From the NCBI RefSeq assembly GCF_018777395.1, contig NZ_JAFJYC010000002.1, positions 713,415-777,414 on the forward strand: a DNA stretch of 64,000 nt. The letters run 5' to 3'. Below the pieces are notes generated by a model. It ran no database searches, was not told the origin of the DNA, and worked only from the letters and a program-made list of their open reading frames with translations. The translations under genes were made by a program, and so were the position numbers. Below, piece after piece: positions 19,106 through 30,962 of the stretch; positions within the stretch are counted from its first letter, which is position 1, and every line of letters begins with the position of its first letter. The DNA comes from Candidatus Sodalis endolongispinus. Its GTDB lineage: Bacteria; Pseudomonadota; Gammaproteobacteria; Enterobacterales; Enterobacteriaceae.

Positions 19106-21091
19106 ATGACACAGACCTTTATTCCAGGCAAAGACGCGGCGCTGGAAGACTCCATAGCCCGCTTCCAGGCGCAACTCAGCGCGCTGTGCTTCTCTATTGA
19201 AGAAGCATCCTGGCTGAATCCCGTGCCCCATGTCTGGTCGGTGCATATCCGCGACCGCGACTGTCCGCTGTGCTTTACCAACGGCAAAGGCGCTACCCGC
19301 AAAGCGGCGCTGGCCTCGGCGCTTGGCGAATATTTTGAACGCCTCTCCACTAACTATTTTTTCGCCGACTTTTACCTCGGTGCTTCGGTCGCCGGCGGTG
19401 AGTTTGTGCATTATCCCAATGAGCGCTGGTTCCCCATTCCGGCCGACGGCGGGATGCCGGACGGCATCCTTGATGATCATCTGCACGCCTTTTACGACCC
19501 CGACCGGGAATTGACCGGGCGGGACCTGGTGGATTTGCAGTCCAGCAATAACGCGCGCGGCATTTGCGCCCTGCCTTTCATCCGCCACTCCGACGGCGCA
19601 ACCATCTACATTCCGATGAACATCATTGGTAATTTGTATGTTTCCAACGGCATGTCGGCGGGCAACACCGCCAGCGAGGCTCGGGTACAGGCGCTGTCTG
19701 AGGTGTTCGAGCGCTACGTCAAAAACCGCATCATCGCCGAGGCCATCAGTTTACCCGCCATTCCGCAGCCGGTGCTGGCGCGTTATCCCGGCGTGGTCGA
19801 AGCCATCGCTACGCTTGAGAGCGAAGGGTTTCCTATCTTTGCCTATGACGCCTCGCTGGGCGGCCAGTTTCCGGTTATCTGTGTCGTGCTGTTCAACCCC
19901 GCCAACGGGAACTGTTTCGCCTCCTTTGGCGCCCACTCGGATTTCGGCGTGGCGCTGGAGCGGACGGTAACCGAGCTGCTGCAGGGGCGCGGCCTGAAAG
20001 ATCTGGACGTGTTCACGCCGCCGACCTTCGATAATCAAGAGGTCGCCGAGCAGACCAATTTGGAAACCCATTTTATCGATTCCAGCGGCCTGATTTCCTG
20101 GGATCTGTTCAAGCAGGACGCGGATTATCCCTTTGCGGACGGGGACTTCATCGGCACCACCGCGGCTGAATTCGCCACGTTAATGGACATTTTCCGCCAG
20201 CGCGACACAGAGGTTTATATCGCCGATTACCAACATCTTGGCGTTTATGCCTGCCGGATCCTGGTGCCGGGGATGTCAGATATCTATCCGGCCGAAGATC
20301 TGCTGCTGGCCAATAATACCATGGCTATTAGTCTTCGCGCCACGCTCTGCCAACTGCCGGCAAGTCAGTGGCCGCAGGCGCGCTATCTGGCGCTTATCGA
20401 GCAGATTGACGCGCTGGGGCTGGACGATTTCGCCCGGGTGCGTGAACTCCTGGGTCTTGCCACCGGCAGTGATAATGGCTGGTTTACCCTGTGGGTCGGC
20501 GAGTTGAAGGCCATGCTGGCGCTGGCCGGCGGCGACCACGAGCAGGCGCTGTTGTGGGTCGAATGGACGCGAGACTTCAACGCATCGGTATTCAGCCCGG
20601 AGCGCGAGAATTATTACCGCTGCCTGCAGACGCTGCTTCAGTTGCAAGATGACGATGACGGCCGCGCTGCGGAGCAGTACCAGCACGCCTTCGCACGTCT
20701 GTACGGCGCCCAGACTCTAGCCGCCGCCACTGCGGCGCTCGCGGGGGTGAACCCGTTCTACGGTCTGAAGGCACTGGATGACAGTCTCAAAGCCCTGCCG
20801 GCGCACCAGGCCCTGCTGGGCGCGTATGAAAAATTACAGCAGGCCAAACGCCGCTTCTGGTCGGCAAGCCAGCGGCTTAACGCCGATGGCACAGGCTGCC
20901 CCCTGAGGCGCAGCCTGTGCTGCGGTTACTGGCGTTCCGGCCTTCGCCGGCGGACGGCGGCTTTACTGATGGCTACCCGTTCGCGGCGCGTCTCGCAGCT
21001 GGGCAGCCGGCTCTGCGGTTACTGGGTTTCCGGCCTTCGCCGGTGGACGGCGGCTTTACTGATGGCTACCCGTTCGCGGCGCGTCTCGTAG
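19106..21091 (+). CDS. ycaO: ycaO, ribosomal protein S12 methylthiotransferase accessory factor, with repeat-derived C-terminal extension
   Basis: YcaO proteins bind ATP and activate amide backbones; E. coli YcaO assists RimO in beta-methylthiolation of ribosomal protein S12. The start ATG at 19106 gives MTQTFIPGKDAALEDS, matching the family. Conserved segments include FTNGKGATRKAALASALGEY, YIPMNIIGNLYVSNG, SAGNTASEARVQALSEVFER and LATGSDNGW. The normal end (YEKLQQAKRRFW) is at about 20862. The frame then continues for some 76 residues through a 93-bp tandem repeat until TAG at 21089-21091, a single C-to-T change relative to the other repeat copies. The core is intact, so the protein may still work with a tail. 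Confidence 0.93.
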   Translation: MTQTFIPGKDAALEDSIARFQAQLSALCFSIEEASWLNPVPHVWSVHIRDRDCPLCFTNGKGATRKAALASALGEYFERLSTNYFFADFYLGASVAGGEFVHYPNERWFPIPADGGMPDGILDDHLHAFYDPDRELTGRDLVDLQSSNNARGICALPFIRHSDGATIYIPMNIIGNLYVSNGMSAGNTASEARVQALSEVFERYVKNRIIAEAISLPAIPQPVLARYPGVVEAIATLESEGFPIFAYDASLGGQFPVICVVLFNPANGNCFASFGAHSDFGVALERTVTELLQGRGLKDLDVFTPPTFDNQEVAEQTNLETHFIDSSGLISWDLFKQDADYPFADGDFIGTTAAEFATLMDIFRQRDTEVYIADYQHLGVYACRILVPGMSDIYPAEDLLLANNTMAISLRATLCQLPASQWPQARYLALIEQIDALGLDDFARVRELLGLATGSDNGWFTLWVGELKAMLALAGGDHEQALLWVEWTRDFNASVFSPERENYYRCLQTLLQLQDDDDGRAAEQYQHAFARLYGAQTLAAATAALAGVNPFYGLKALDDSLKALPAHQALLGAYEKLQQAKRRFWSASQRLNADGTGCPLRRSLCCGYWRSGLRRRTAALLMATRSRRVSQLGSRLCGYWVSGLRRWTAALLMATRSRRVS

Positions 21092-21195
21092 CTGGGCAGC
21101 CGCCTCTGCGGTTACTGGGGTTCCGGCCTTCGCCGGCGAACGGCGGCTTTATTGACGGCTACCCGTTCGCGGCGCGTCTCGCAGCTGGGCAGGCC
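20920..21195. repeat. 93-bp tandem repeat, three copies, at the 3' end of ycaO
   Basis: Units begin CTGCGGTTACTGG at 20920, 21013 and 21106, spaced exactly 93 bases (31 codons). Each contains the hairpin-forming CCGGCCTTCGCCGG and ends GTCTCGCAGCTGGGCAG. All three frames stay in phase through the array; two are open. Confidence 0.93.
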
Positions 21196-21624
21196 GCGCT
21201 GTGCGTCACGTGGCCCCGCTGCGCAAGCGCATCACAGATGCAGGCGTGCGCAATCGCGATGCGCTTGCGCCTGACACGATGGGGCGTCTAGCAGGCTCAA
21301 GCGATTCAACGGCATTACAGGTGACAGGATAGGCGCAATTGTTTCATTAAAGTAAAATCACGCCGATAATAAACGCCAATAACAACTGCGCCACAAATGC
21401 TATTAAAAAGGCGGAGGAAAAGGTGCATAAAATGTGATTTTCAACTCATTTTATAAAATTTAAAATTTATTTTTTGATTGTAATTCAATGATTTAAGTAG
21501 AAACCCCGTAGTGTTTGTGGTGTATTTCCCCCTTCAAGTTTGGCCATCTATGATCCATGTCAATTTTTGCCCTATACTGAGTTGGTAGAATTAACCCGTA
21601 AATTAATTCCACGAAAGAGTTAGT
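21196..21624 (+). other. intergenic region with the focA leader
   Basis: About 430 bases between the ycaO repeat array and focA. The second half is AT-rich, as expected for the focA-pfl promoter region. A ribosome-binding-like GAAAGAGTTAGT precedes the focA start position. I could not place a convincing FNR or ArcA site. Confidence 0.5.
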
Positions 21625-22482
21625 ACGAAAGCTGACAACCCTTTTGATCTGTTATTACCTCCGGCGGCAGCAAAAGTGGCTGAGGAAGCGGGCGTCTATA
21701 AAGCGACGAAACACCCCAGCACCACCTTTTTCCTAGCGATAACCGCGGGCGTCTTTATTTCCATCGCGGTCGTCTTTTACATTACCGCGACCACCGGCAC
21801 CTCAGCCGTTCCTTACGGCTTCGCCAAACTTATCGGCGGTTTTTGTTTCTCTCTAGGGTTAATGTTGGTCATCATCAGCGGCGCCGATCTGTTTACCTCG
21901 TCGGTACTGATTGTCGTAGCTCGGGCAAGCGGCCGTATTAGTTGGGCGCAGCTGGTGCGTAACTGGATCAATGTTTATATCGGCAACCTGATAGGCGCGC
22001 TGTTATTTGTGGCCCTCATCTGGTTTGCTGGTCAGCACATGGTCGCCAACGGCACTTGGGGTTTGAACGTATTGCAGACCGCCGATCATAAAATGCATCA
22101 CACCTTTGTCGAGGCGGTCTGCCTCGGTATTCTGGCAAACTTGATGGTTTGTCTGGCGGTCTGGACCAGTTATTCCGGCCGCAGCATGTTTGATAAAATG
22201 TTCGCCATGATTATGCCGGTCACGATGTTTGTCGCCAGCGGGTTTGAGCATAGCATTGCCAATATGTTTATGATCCCGATGGGGATCGTTATCAAGAATT
22301 TCGCCTCGCCAGCATTCTGGCAGGCCATCGGGATGGCGCCTGAACAATTCGCTAACCTGACGGTCGCCAATTTCATCACCGATAACCTGATTCCGGTTAC
22401 GATCGGCAACATTATCGGCGATGGTTTACTGGTTGGGTTAACGTATTGGGTAATTTATCCGCGCGGTGACAACCAACACTAA
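21625..22482 (+). pseudogene. focA: focA, formate channel, start codon ATG changed to ACG
   Basis: FocA is the pentameric inner-membrane channel that moves formate made by pyruvate formate-lyase. The frame from 21625 encodes 285 residues, the E. coli length, with family signatures ADLFTSSVLIVVARASGR, ADHKMHHTFVEAVCLGILAN (including the gating His) and GFEHSIANMFMIPMGIV. The N-terminus reads (T)KADNPFDLLLPPAAAKVAEE where E. coli has MKADNPF; the initiator is ACG at 21625-21627. No ATG occurs nearby: the Met at position 15 in E. coli is Ala here, and an in-frame TAA lies at 21604. GTG at 21676 could initiate a version lacking 17 residues. Otherwise intact, so loss looks recent. Confidence 0.85.
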
Positions 22483-22535
22483 GTTGTGCCGCCGAAGCCG
22501 GATTGTCGAAATCCACATTAGAAGGTAGGTGTATA

Positions 22536-24819
22536 ATGACCGATCTGAATAACAAACTGTCCACGGCCTGGGAAGGTTTTGCCGCAGGCGACACTGGCAG
22601 AAAGAAGTCAACGTGCGTGACTTCATCCAAAAAAACTATACTCCCTATGAAGGCGACGAATCTTTCCTGGCCGGCGCCACCGCCGCCACCACGTCGCTGT
22701 GGGAAAAAGTGATGGAAGGGATCAAAATCGAGAACCGCACCCATGCCCCGGTCGATTTTGATACCGATGTCGCCGCCACCATCACCTCTCATGACGCCGG
22801 CTATATCACTAAGTCGCTGGAAAAAGTGGTCGGCCTGCAGACCGATGCACCGCTAAAACGAGCCATCATTCCGTTTGGCGGCATTAAAATGGTGGAAAGC
22901 TCCTGTAAGGCCTATGACCGCGAGTTGGATCCGGGCCTGAAAAAGATTTTCACCGACTACCGTAAAACCCATAATCAGGGCGTGTTCGATGTCTATACCC
23001 CCGACATTCTGCGCTGTCGTAAAGCGGGCGTACTGACCGGTCTGCCTGACGCTTATGGCCGCGGACGTATCATCGGCGATTATCGCCGCGTGGCCTGTAC
23101 GGCATCGATTTTCTGATGAAAGATAAATTCGCCCAGTTCCAATCTCTGCAAACCAAATTGGAAAACGGCGAAGAGCTGGAACAGACCATCAGTCTGCGCG
23201 AAGAAATTGCCGATCAGCACCGCGCGCTGGCCCAGATTAAAGAAATGGCCGCCAAATACGACTGTGATATTTCCGGGCCGGCCACGACCGCACAGGAAGC
23301 CGTGCAGTGGACCTACTTCGGTTATCTGGCCGCCGTGAAATCCCAAAACGGCGCCGCGATGTCCTTCGGTCGCGTGTCCACCTTCCTTGACGTGTACATC
23401 GAACGTGACCTTAAAGCCGGCAAACTGACGGAAGAACAGGCGCAGGAACTTATCGACCATCTGGTCATGAAATTGCGTATGGTACGCTTCCTGCGTACGC
23501 CGGAATATGATGAATTGTTCTCCGGCGACCCGATTTGGGCAACAGAATACCTTGGCGGTATGGGCATCGCCGGCCGTACGCTGGTGAGCAAAAACAGTTT
23601 CCGTTTCCTGAACACCCTGTACACCATGGGGCCGTCGCCGGAACCGAACATGACCATTCTGTGGTCGGAAAAACTGCCGATCAACTTCAAGAAGTTCACC
23701 GCAAAAGTGTCCATCGACACCTCGTCCGTGCAGTATGAAAACGATGACCTGATGCGTCCTGACTTTAATAACGACGATTACGCCATTGCCTGCTGCGTCA
23801 GCCCGATGGTCGTCGGCAAGCAAATGCAGTTCTTCGGCGCCCGCGCCAACCTGGCGAAAACCATGCTTTACGCTATCAATGGCGGCGTGGACGAAAAACT
23901 GAAAATGCAGGTCGGTCCGAAATGGGAACCGCTGGCGGACGACGTACTGGATTATGATAGCCTGCTGGAACGTACCGACCATTTCATGGACTGGCTGGCA
24001 AAACAGTATGTCACCGCGCTGAACATCATCCATTACATGCATGATAAATACAGCTATGAAGCCTCTCTGATGGCGCTGCACGACCGCGACGTTTATCGCA
24101 CTATGGCCTGCGGCATCGCCGGGTTGTCCATCGCCGCCGACTCGCTGTCCGCCATCAAATATGCCAAAGTCAAACCTATCCGTGACGAAGACGGTCTGGC
24201 CATCGACTTTGATATTGAAGGCGAATACCCGCAGTTCGGTAACAACGATCGGCGCGTCGACGATATCGCCTGCGACCTAGTTGAACGCTTCATGAAGAAA
24301 ATCCAGAAGCTGACCACCTATCGCGGCGCCGTACCGACCCAGTCGATTCTCACCATCACCTCTAACGTGGTGTATGGTAAGAAAACCGGTAATACTCCGG
24401 ATGGTCGTCGCGCCGGCGCACCGTTTGGACCTGGCGCCAACCCTATGCATGGCCGTGATCAGAAAGGCGCCGTTGCCTCGCTGACCTCGGTGGCAAAACT
24501 GCCGTTCGCTTATGCGAAAGACGGGATTTCCTATACCTTCTCGATCGTTCCGAAGGCGTTGGGCAAAGACGACGACGTACGTAAAGCCAATCTGGCGGGT
24601 CTGATGGACGGTTATTTCCATCATGAAGCCGGTGTTGAAGGCGGCCAGCATCTGAACGTTAACGTGATGAATCATGAAATGCTGGTGAAGGCGATGGAGC
24701 ACCCGGAGGATTAACCGAACCTGACTATTCGTGTATCCGGTTACGCGGTCCGCTTCAACTCGCTGACCAAAGAGCAGCAGAAAGACGTGATTACCCGTAC
24801 CTTCACTGAATCAATGTAA
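22536..24819 (+). pseudogene. pflB: pflB, pyruvate formate-lyase, two frameshifts and a late nonsense codon
   Basis: PflB splits pyruvate with CoA into acetyl-CoA and formate by a glycyl-radical mechanism. The gene starts MTDLNNKLSTAWEGF at 22536. Lesion 1: two extra bases (AC) near 22593 within GDWQ. Lesion 2: one C lost near 23093, so DYRRVA is followed by a stop in place of LYGIDFLM. Lesion 3: TAA at 24712-24714 where the family has Tyr ([20 protein letters not shown]). The last stop removes the radical glycine in VSGYAVRF, although that sequence is still readable up to 24819. The catalytic CC pair ([10 protein letters not shown]) remains in the long middle frame. The gene is dead by three independent hits. 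Confidence 0.97.
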
Positions 24820-24852
24820 TTTCCCACACCGTCTTAAAGGGCGTAAAATAAA

Positions 24853-24877
24853 GGCTCCACGAAAGTGGGGCCTTTTT
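24853..24877 (+). terminator. Rho-independent terminator after pflB
   Basis: GGCTCCAC, a GAAA loop and GTGGGGCC form a stem followed by five Ts, about 35 bases beyond the ancestral pflB stop. Confidence 0.88.
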
Positions 24878-24990
24878 ACTCGGCGCGGCGCGCCCAATGG
24901 AACAGCGCGTTTTGTCTGACGGCTATACTTAGCGTAAGCAGGCTTTCAGCCAAAACTTATTATTCCATTATCAATGGAGAACACCCTGCC

Positions 24991-25713
24991 ATGTCTGTTA
25001 TTGGTCGTATCCATTCCTTTGAATCCTGCGGAACCGTAGATGGCCCCGGCATTCGGTTCATCATTTTTTTCCAGGGTTGCTTGATGCGCTGTTTGTATTG
25101 CCATAATCGCGATACCTGGGATACCCACGGCGGACGGGAAATAACCGTTGAGGAAATCATGCGTGAGGTGATCTCCTATCGCCATTTTATGAACGCGTCC
25201 GGCGGCGGAGAAGCGATTTTGCAGGCGGAGTTTGTGCGCGACTGGTTCCGCGCCTGCCATGCCGAGGTCATCAATACCTGCCTGGATACCAACGGTTTTG
25301 TTCGCCGCTACGATCCGGTGATTGACGAATTGCTGGAGGTCACCGATCTGGTCATGCTGGATATCAAAGAGATGAATGACGATATCCATCAAAATCTGGT
25401 CGGGGTCTACAATCACCGTACCCTGGATTTTGCCCGTTATCTGGCCAAGATCAATAAGCGTACCTGGCTGCGCTATGTGGTGGTGCCTGGCTGGTCGGAT
25501 GATGATAAATCAGTGCACATGCTCGGCGAGTTCACCAAACATATGAGCAATATCGAGAAAATCGAGCTACTGCCTTATCATGAGCTGGGTAAGCACAAAT
25601 GGATCGCCATGGGCGAGGAGTACCGGCTGGAGGGCGTCAAACCGCCGACAACCGAGAGAATGGATCACATTCGCGACATTTTGGCGGGCTACGGCCACAA
25701 GGTAATGTACTGA
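24991..25713 (+). CDS. pflA: pflA, pyruvate formate-lyase activating enzyme with a 7-residue deletion, probably inactive
   Basis: PflA is a radical SAM enzyme that installs the glycyl radical on PflB. The start ATG at 24991 gives [20 protein letters not shown]. The iron-sulfur motif CxxxCxxC is intact ([14 protein letters not shown]). E. coli then has NASGGGVTASGGEAIL; here the text is [10 protein letters not shown], a clean loss of 21 bases between two copies of TCCGGCGG. The lost loop belongs to the GGE/SAM-binding motif, so activity is doubtful. The rest, through GYGHKVMY, is intact. The product is 240 residues against 246 in E. coli. With pflB dead it has no substrate in any case. Confidence 0.93.
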   Translation: MSVIGRIHSFESCGTVDGPGIRFIIFFQGCLMRCLYCHNRDTWDTHGGREITVEEIMREVISYRHFMNASGGGEAILQAEFVRDWFRACHAEVINTCLDTNGFVRRYDPVIDELLEVTDLVMLDIKEMNDDIHQNLVGVYNHRTLDFARYLAKINKRTWLRYVVVPGWSDDDKSVHMLGEFTKHMSNIEKIELLPYHELGKHKWIAMGEEYRLEGVKPPTTERMDHIRDILAGYGHKVMY

Positions 25714-26232
25714 GCAGGCGGGCCTCTTGCGCTTTCTGCGCTGGGGTTCCGCTCCCCGCGGCGCCAGTGCGGTGAAAGCGCAGCGTGGCGTAAGCGGCTC
25801 AATTTCTTTTCGCGACATCCCTGGTTTAATGAATCGTTTCTTCCCCCAGGCCGGCCCTCTTACGAGCGGAGATCGACTGCGCTAGGTGGCGTGCCGCGAT
25901 GGCGACCGTATGTCGCCTCCGTCCTCCCTTACCCGTCCTCCTATCATTAAATCCCTTACCCGTCTCCCTTGCTCGTCTCCCATATCCATCTATCATTAGC
26001 GATTACCTTTCATCCATGCATCACCGGTTCGCCCATTCAGCGAGCCCCCTCTCGCCATCGACAACTCACCCCCGCCGGAGCGCATTCCATTGTTGCCTGT
26101 CTCAACGCGCCCGGAAACACCCCATGCCCGGGTGTGTTACATGTTTACTTACTAATTCTGCAATTTTATGAACAAGAGGGATTAGCGAATGTCGTATCAT
26201 GTTTGTTTGAACAATAAGTGTGATTAGGGGTT
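25714..26232. other. 519-bp gap without a recognisable gene
   Basis: Between pflA and the yddA-like gene. Contains pyrimidine-rich CCTCCCTTACCCGTC repeats near 25920-25985 but no frame with a credible start or family resemblance. The last 60 bases may hold the promoter of the next gene. Confidence 0.5.
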
Positions 26233-27991
26233 ATGAAAGCAAACCACATCAAAGCGGCCCGCTGGAGAGACATTTGGCAACTCATTGCGCCATTTTGGCG
26301 CTCCGAAGAGAAATGGCGTGCCTGGGGTCTGTTGGCCGTCATTATCATATTGTCTTTGGCTATCGTTTATTTGAGCGTGTTGTTCAACCAATGGAATCGG
26401 GTGTTCTACGACGCGCTGCAAACCAAGAATTTTGCGGTGTTCAAAAGCCAACTGCTCAAGTTTACCTGGCTGGCGCTGCTCTTTATCCTGCTTTCCATCT
26501 ATAAAATTTATCTTACCCAAGGGTTGCAGATGCACTGGCGACGCTGGATGACCAGGCAGTATATGGAAAAATGGCTGGCTCACCACGTGTATTATCATAC
26601 CAAACAGCAGCAAACGGTGGATAACCCCGATCAGCGTATCGCTGAAGATCTCAATGCCTTGACCAGCGGTACGCTTTCGCTGACCCTGTGCCTGCTGTCC
26701 AGTGTCGTTACCTTTGTCACCTTTATTTCGATTCTCTGGTCGGTAAGCGGACCGCTGAGTTTTATGCTCAGCGGCCACGCAATTAACATACCCGGATATA
26801 TGGTGTGGTTCGCTATTCTCTATGCCGGTGTGGGTTCGCTTATCATTTGGAAAGTAGGCCGCCCGCTGGTGAGTCTGGGCTTTATGCAGGAAAAGTTTGA
26901 GGCAAATTTCCGTTTCGGGCTGATCCGCATTCGTGAAAACAATGATGCCATTGCGCTGTATCAGGGTGAACCCCGCGAAGCCAAACAACTGGATGACAGG
27001 TTTGAATCGATCCGGGACAACTGGTGGTCTATCATGCGTGTCGGCCGCCGGTTGAACATCGCCAGCAACTTTTACGGCCAATTTGCCATCATCTTTCTCA
27101 TTCTGGTGGCCGCCCCGCGTTATTTTTCCGGCGCGATCCAGCTCGGCACGCTCATGCAAATTAATTCCGCGTTTGGCCAAATCCAGGGCTCGTTATCCTG
27201 GTTTATCGACGCTTTTACCCAATTAGCAAATTGGAAAGCGTGTATCAACCGTTTGGCGGGTTTCAATGCGGCAGTAGAGCGCCATCAGAGCCGCAATACG
27301 CCAATCGAGCGCGCACACGACCCGCTCCAGGCGCTATCGTTGCGGGCATTGACGTTGCATGTTCCTGACGTGCCGCCCCCTCTTTGCGCCGGTAACCGCT
27401 TCCATCGCCCCCGGTGAACGCGTATTGGTGGCCGGGCCGTCGGCCTGTGGTAAGTCCACGTTACTGCGGGCCATTGCCGGCATTTGGCCCTACGGCAGCG
27501 GCAGCATCCTGCTGCAAGAGAAGCGCAAATTGCTGTTTTTACCCCAGCGCAATTACATTCCCATCGGCACGCTGAAAGGCGCGCTGTGCTATCCCGATGC
27601 GCCGGATCACTTTTCCGACGCGCAAATGCATGAGGTATTGCTACAGTGTCGCCTCAAACACCTGCGGCCGCAGCTGAATCAGGAGGCCAACTGGAGACAC
27701 TGGCTTTCTCCTGGCGAACAACAGCGGCTGGCGTTCGCCCGCGCGCTGTTGATAAAGCCGGAGATTCTGTTTCTCGATGAGGCCACCAGCGCGCTGGATG
27801 ATGAGAATGAACAGCTAATGTATCGTCTGCTGATTGACACCTTGCCCCAGATGACGCTGGTCAGCGTCGCGCATCGCAATAGTGTTGCGCGTTATCATAC
27901 CCGCTGCTGGCGCTTTACCCGTCACGAAGAGGACGAGCAAGCGCAGATGCAGCCGAGCGCCTTGCCGCAGACGCTGGCGGAAAACGCCTGA
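26233..27991 (+). pseudogene. yddA: yddA-like ABC exporter (SbmA/BacA-type membrane part plus ATPase), one frameshift
   Basis: The membrane part (26233 to about 27360) belongs to the SbmA/BacA-like family: MKANHIKAARWRDIWQLI, several hydrophobic helices, and the family segment MHWRRWMTRQYMEKWL. The ATPase part has Walker A (GPSACGKSTLL), signature (LSPGEQQRLAFARAL) and Walker B (EILFLDEATSAL). An extra C in the run 27376-27380 shifts the frame between the two, ending the first part in an unrelated tail. Rejoined, the protein would be about 585 residues, near E. coli YddA (561). The position between pfl and ycaD is not that of E. coli yddA. Substrate unknown. A sequencing slip in the C run is an alternative to a true mutation. 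Confidence 0.85.
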
Positions 27992-28247
27992 GGCAGGCAG
28001 GCGCCCTGTTGTGGCTGCGGACCATGCTGGCTCGTCGGGGCGCTGCCGGCGAGTAGTCGGGAGTTCGACCGTCGGAAGCTCTGCCTCCGCGGGGGCATCG
28101 GCGCTCTGCCTCCGTTGGCTGGTCGGGGCGCTGATGCTGAACAGCATCAGATGACAGCCGCGCGGGCCGGCGGCGGCCCTAGTGCCGGGGATAACGAGAA
28201 GAAGGTCCTGGATGCCGCCGGGGGGTAGATGCTCGCCGGCGCCGCTA

Positions 28248-29389
28248 TCAGGCGGTCGCCACCGGGGTGTGGTGTCGATCCGGTTTGCGCAGCAGCATCA
28301 CCAGATAAACCAGCGCCACCGCCGCTATCATCACAAACAGCAAATGATCCGAATAACGCTGCATCAGCATGGCGGTCATCGTTGGGCCGAACAGGCTGCC
28401 GAGCGTGTAGCTGAGCAATAGCGCCTGATTCATGGCCACCAGTTCATCCGGGCTAACCTTCTCACAGGCCCAGGACATTGCCACCGGATACAGGGTAAAA
28501 CCGGAGCAGCCGAGCACAAACAGCGCCGGCGCCATCGCGGCATGACTCAGCATCGCCAAACTGCCGAGGACGACCATGAACACCAGCACTCGTAGCACCA
28601 TCAGGCGGCCATAGCGGTCCGCCAGGCGTCCGACCGGCCATTGGCGATACCGGCGCTGACTAGAAGCGCCATCCAATAGCCGACATTGCCATCGCTCAGG
28701 CCCAGATGGGACAGATACAGCGGCATCAGACCGTACAGCGAGCCGAGTACAATCCCCGAGATAATACAGCCGTTGACGCCTAGTCTGGCGTTGCGGCGCA
28801 GCAACATTGGCCACAGCGCCACCCGCGGCGCTTCAGCGCTGGGGGGCGCCATCGGGGCGAACAGCAGCGGCAGCATCGCGCACACCACCAGACTGACCGC
28901 CCACGGCAGCACCGCCGTCAGGGCGGTGGCCACGCCGCTTAACAGCAACTGCCCCACCACGGTGCCCAAATAGTAGACCATCATATAGGCCGCCAACAGC
29001 TGTCCGCGGGTATGAAGGGTACCGCTGCGCATCAGCGCGCTTTCCACTGCCACCCAAATCAGCGCGCAGGCGATACCGGCCAGAAAGCGCAGGACCAGCC
29101 AGCTGTGGAACCCGTCCGTCAGCCCCAGCTCCGCGGTCGCCAGCGCAAACAGCACGCAGGCCGCATGATAACTGCGGGTGAAACCCAGCCGCTTAATCAT
29201 TAGCCCGGCCAGCAGCGTAACGGCCAGATTACCGGTAAAATAGGACGAACTGACCAGGCCGACCTGCCAGGTGGGTAGCGAAGCATGGCTGAGCAAAAGC
29301 GGCACCAGCGTATTCAGTACGGCGATAGAAATCGTCAATAACAAAAGCCCCGCGAGCAATAACAGCACCGGGCGAGAATAGGCGGACAT
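28248..29389 (-). pseudogene. ycaD: ycaD, major facilitator superfamily transporter, one frameshift
   Basis: The product starts [19 protein letters not shown] and keeps the YcaD segments [30 protein letters not shown] and [17 protein letters not shown]. Near 28645 the frame slips: LLVSAGIAN runs into an unrelated ending, while [15 protein letters not shown] to [13 protein letters not shown] continues in the neighbouring frame. One missing G in I-G-Q-W-P explains it. Rejoined length about 380 residues, against 382 in E. coli. The substrate of YcaD is not known. In E. coli dmsABC lies between ycaD and serS; here it is absent. Confidence 0.92.
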
Positions 29390-29516
29390 GGTATAGGAAA
29401 CGCAGCCTCAGAGAAGAGATTGCGCGCATCATGCCACCACGGCGTAAAAAGTCAATCGGCCGCCTCTGGCCGCCGCATTTTTTGCGCCAGCGCAGGTAAG
29501 CGGCTTGATCGCGCGC

Positions 29517-29541
29517 AAAAAAACGCGCCACATTGGGCGCG
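29517..29541 (-). terminator. Rho-independent terminator after serS
   Basis: On the minus strand CGCGCC, a CAATGT loop and GGCGCG are followed by seven Ts, 21 bases beyond the serS stop. Confidence 0.88.
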
Positions 29542-29561
29542 TAGCACCTGCTTGCGGCCGC

Positions 29562-30962
<1,401 letters not shown>

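Noticed and set aside
20917..21291. 124-codon frame through the 93-bp repeats as a separate gene
   Set aside because: It starts within the repeat and is best explained by phase-preserving duplication; no start signal.
21470..21500. FNR box upstream of focA (TTGATTGTAATTCAA)
   Set aside because: The spacing between half-sites is off by one base and the second half is imperfect; not convincing without a position-weight score.
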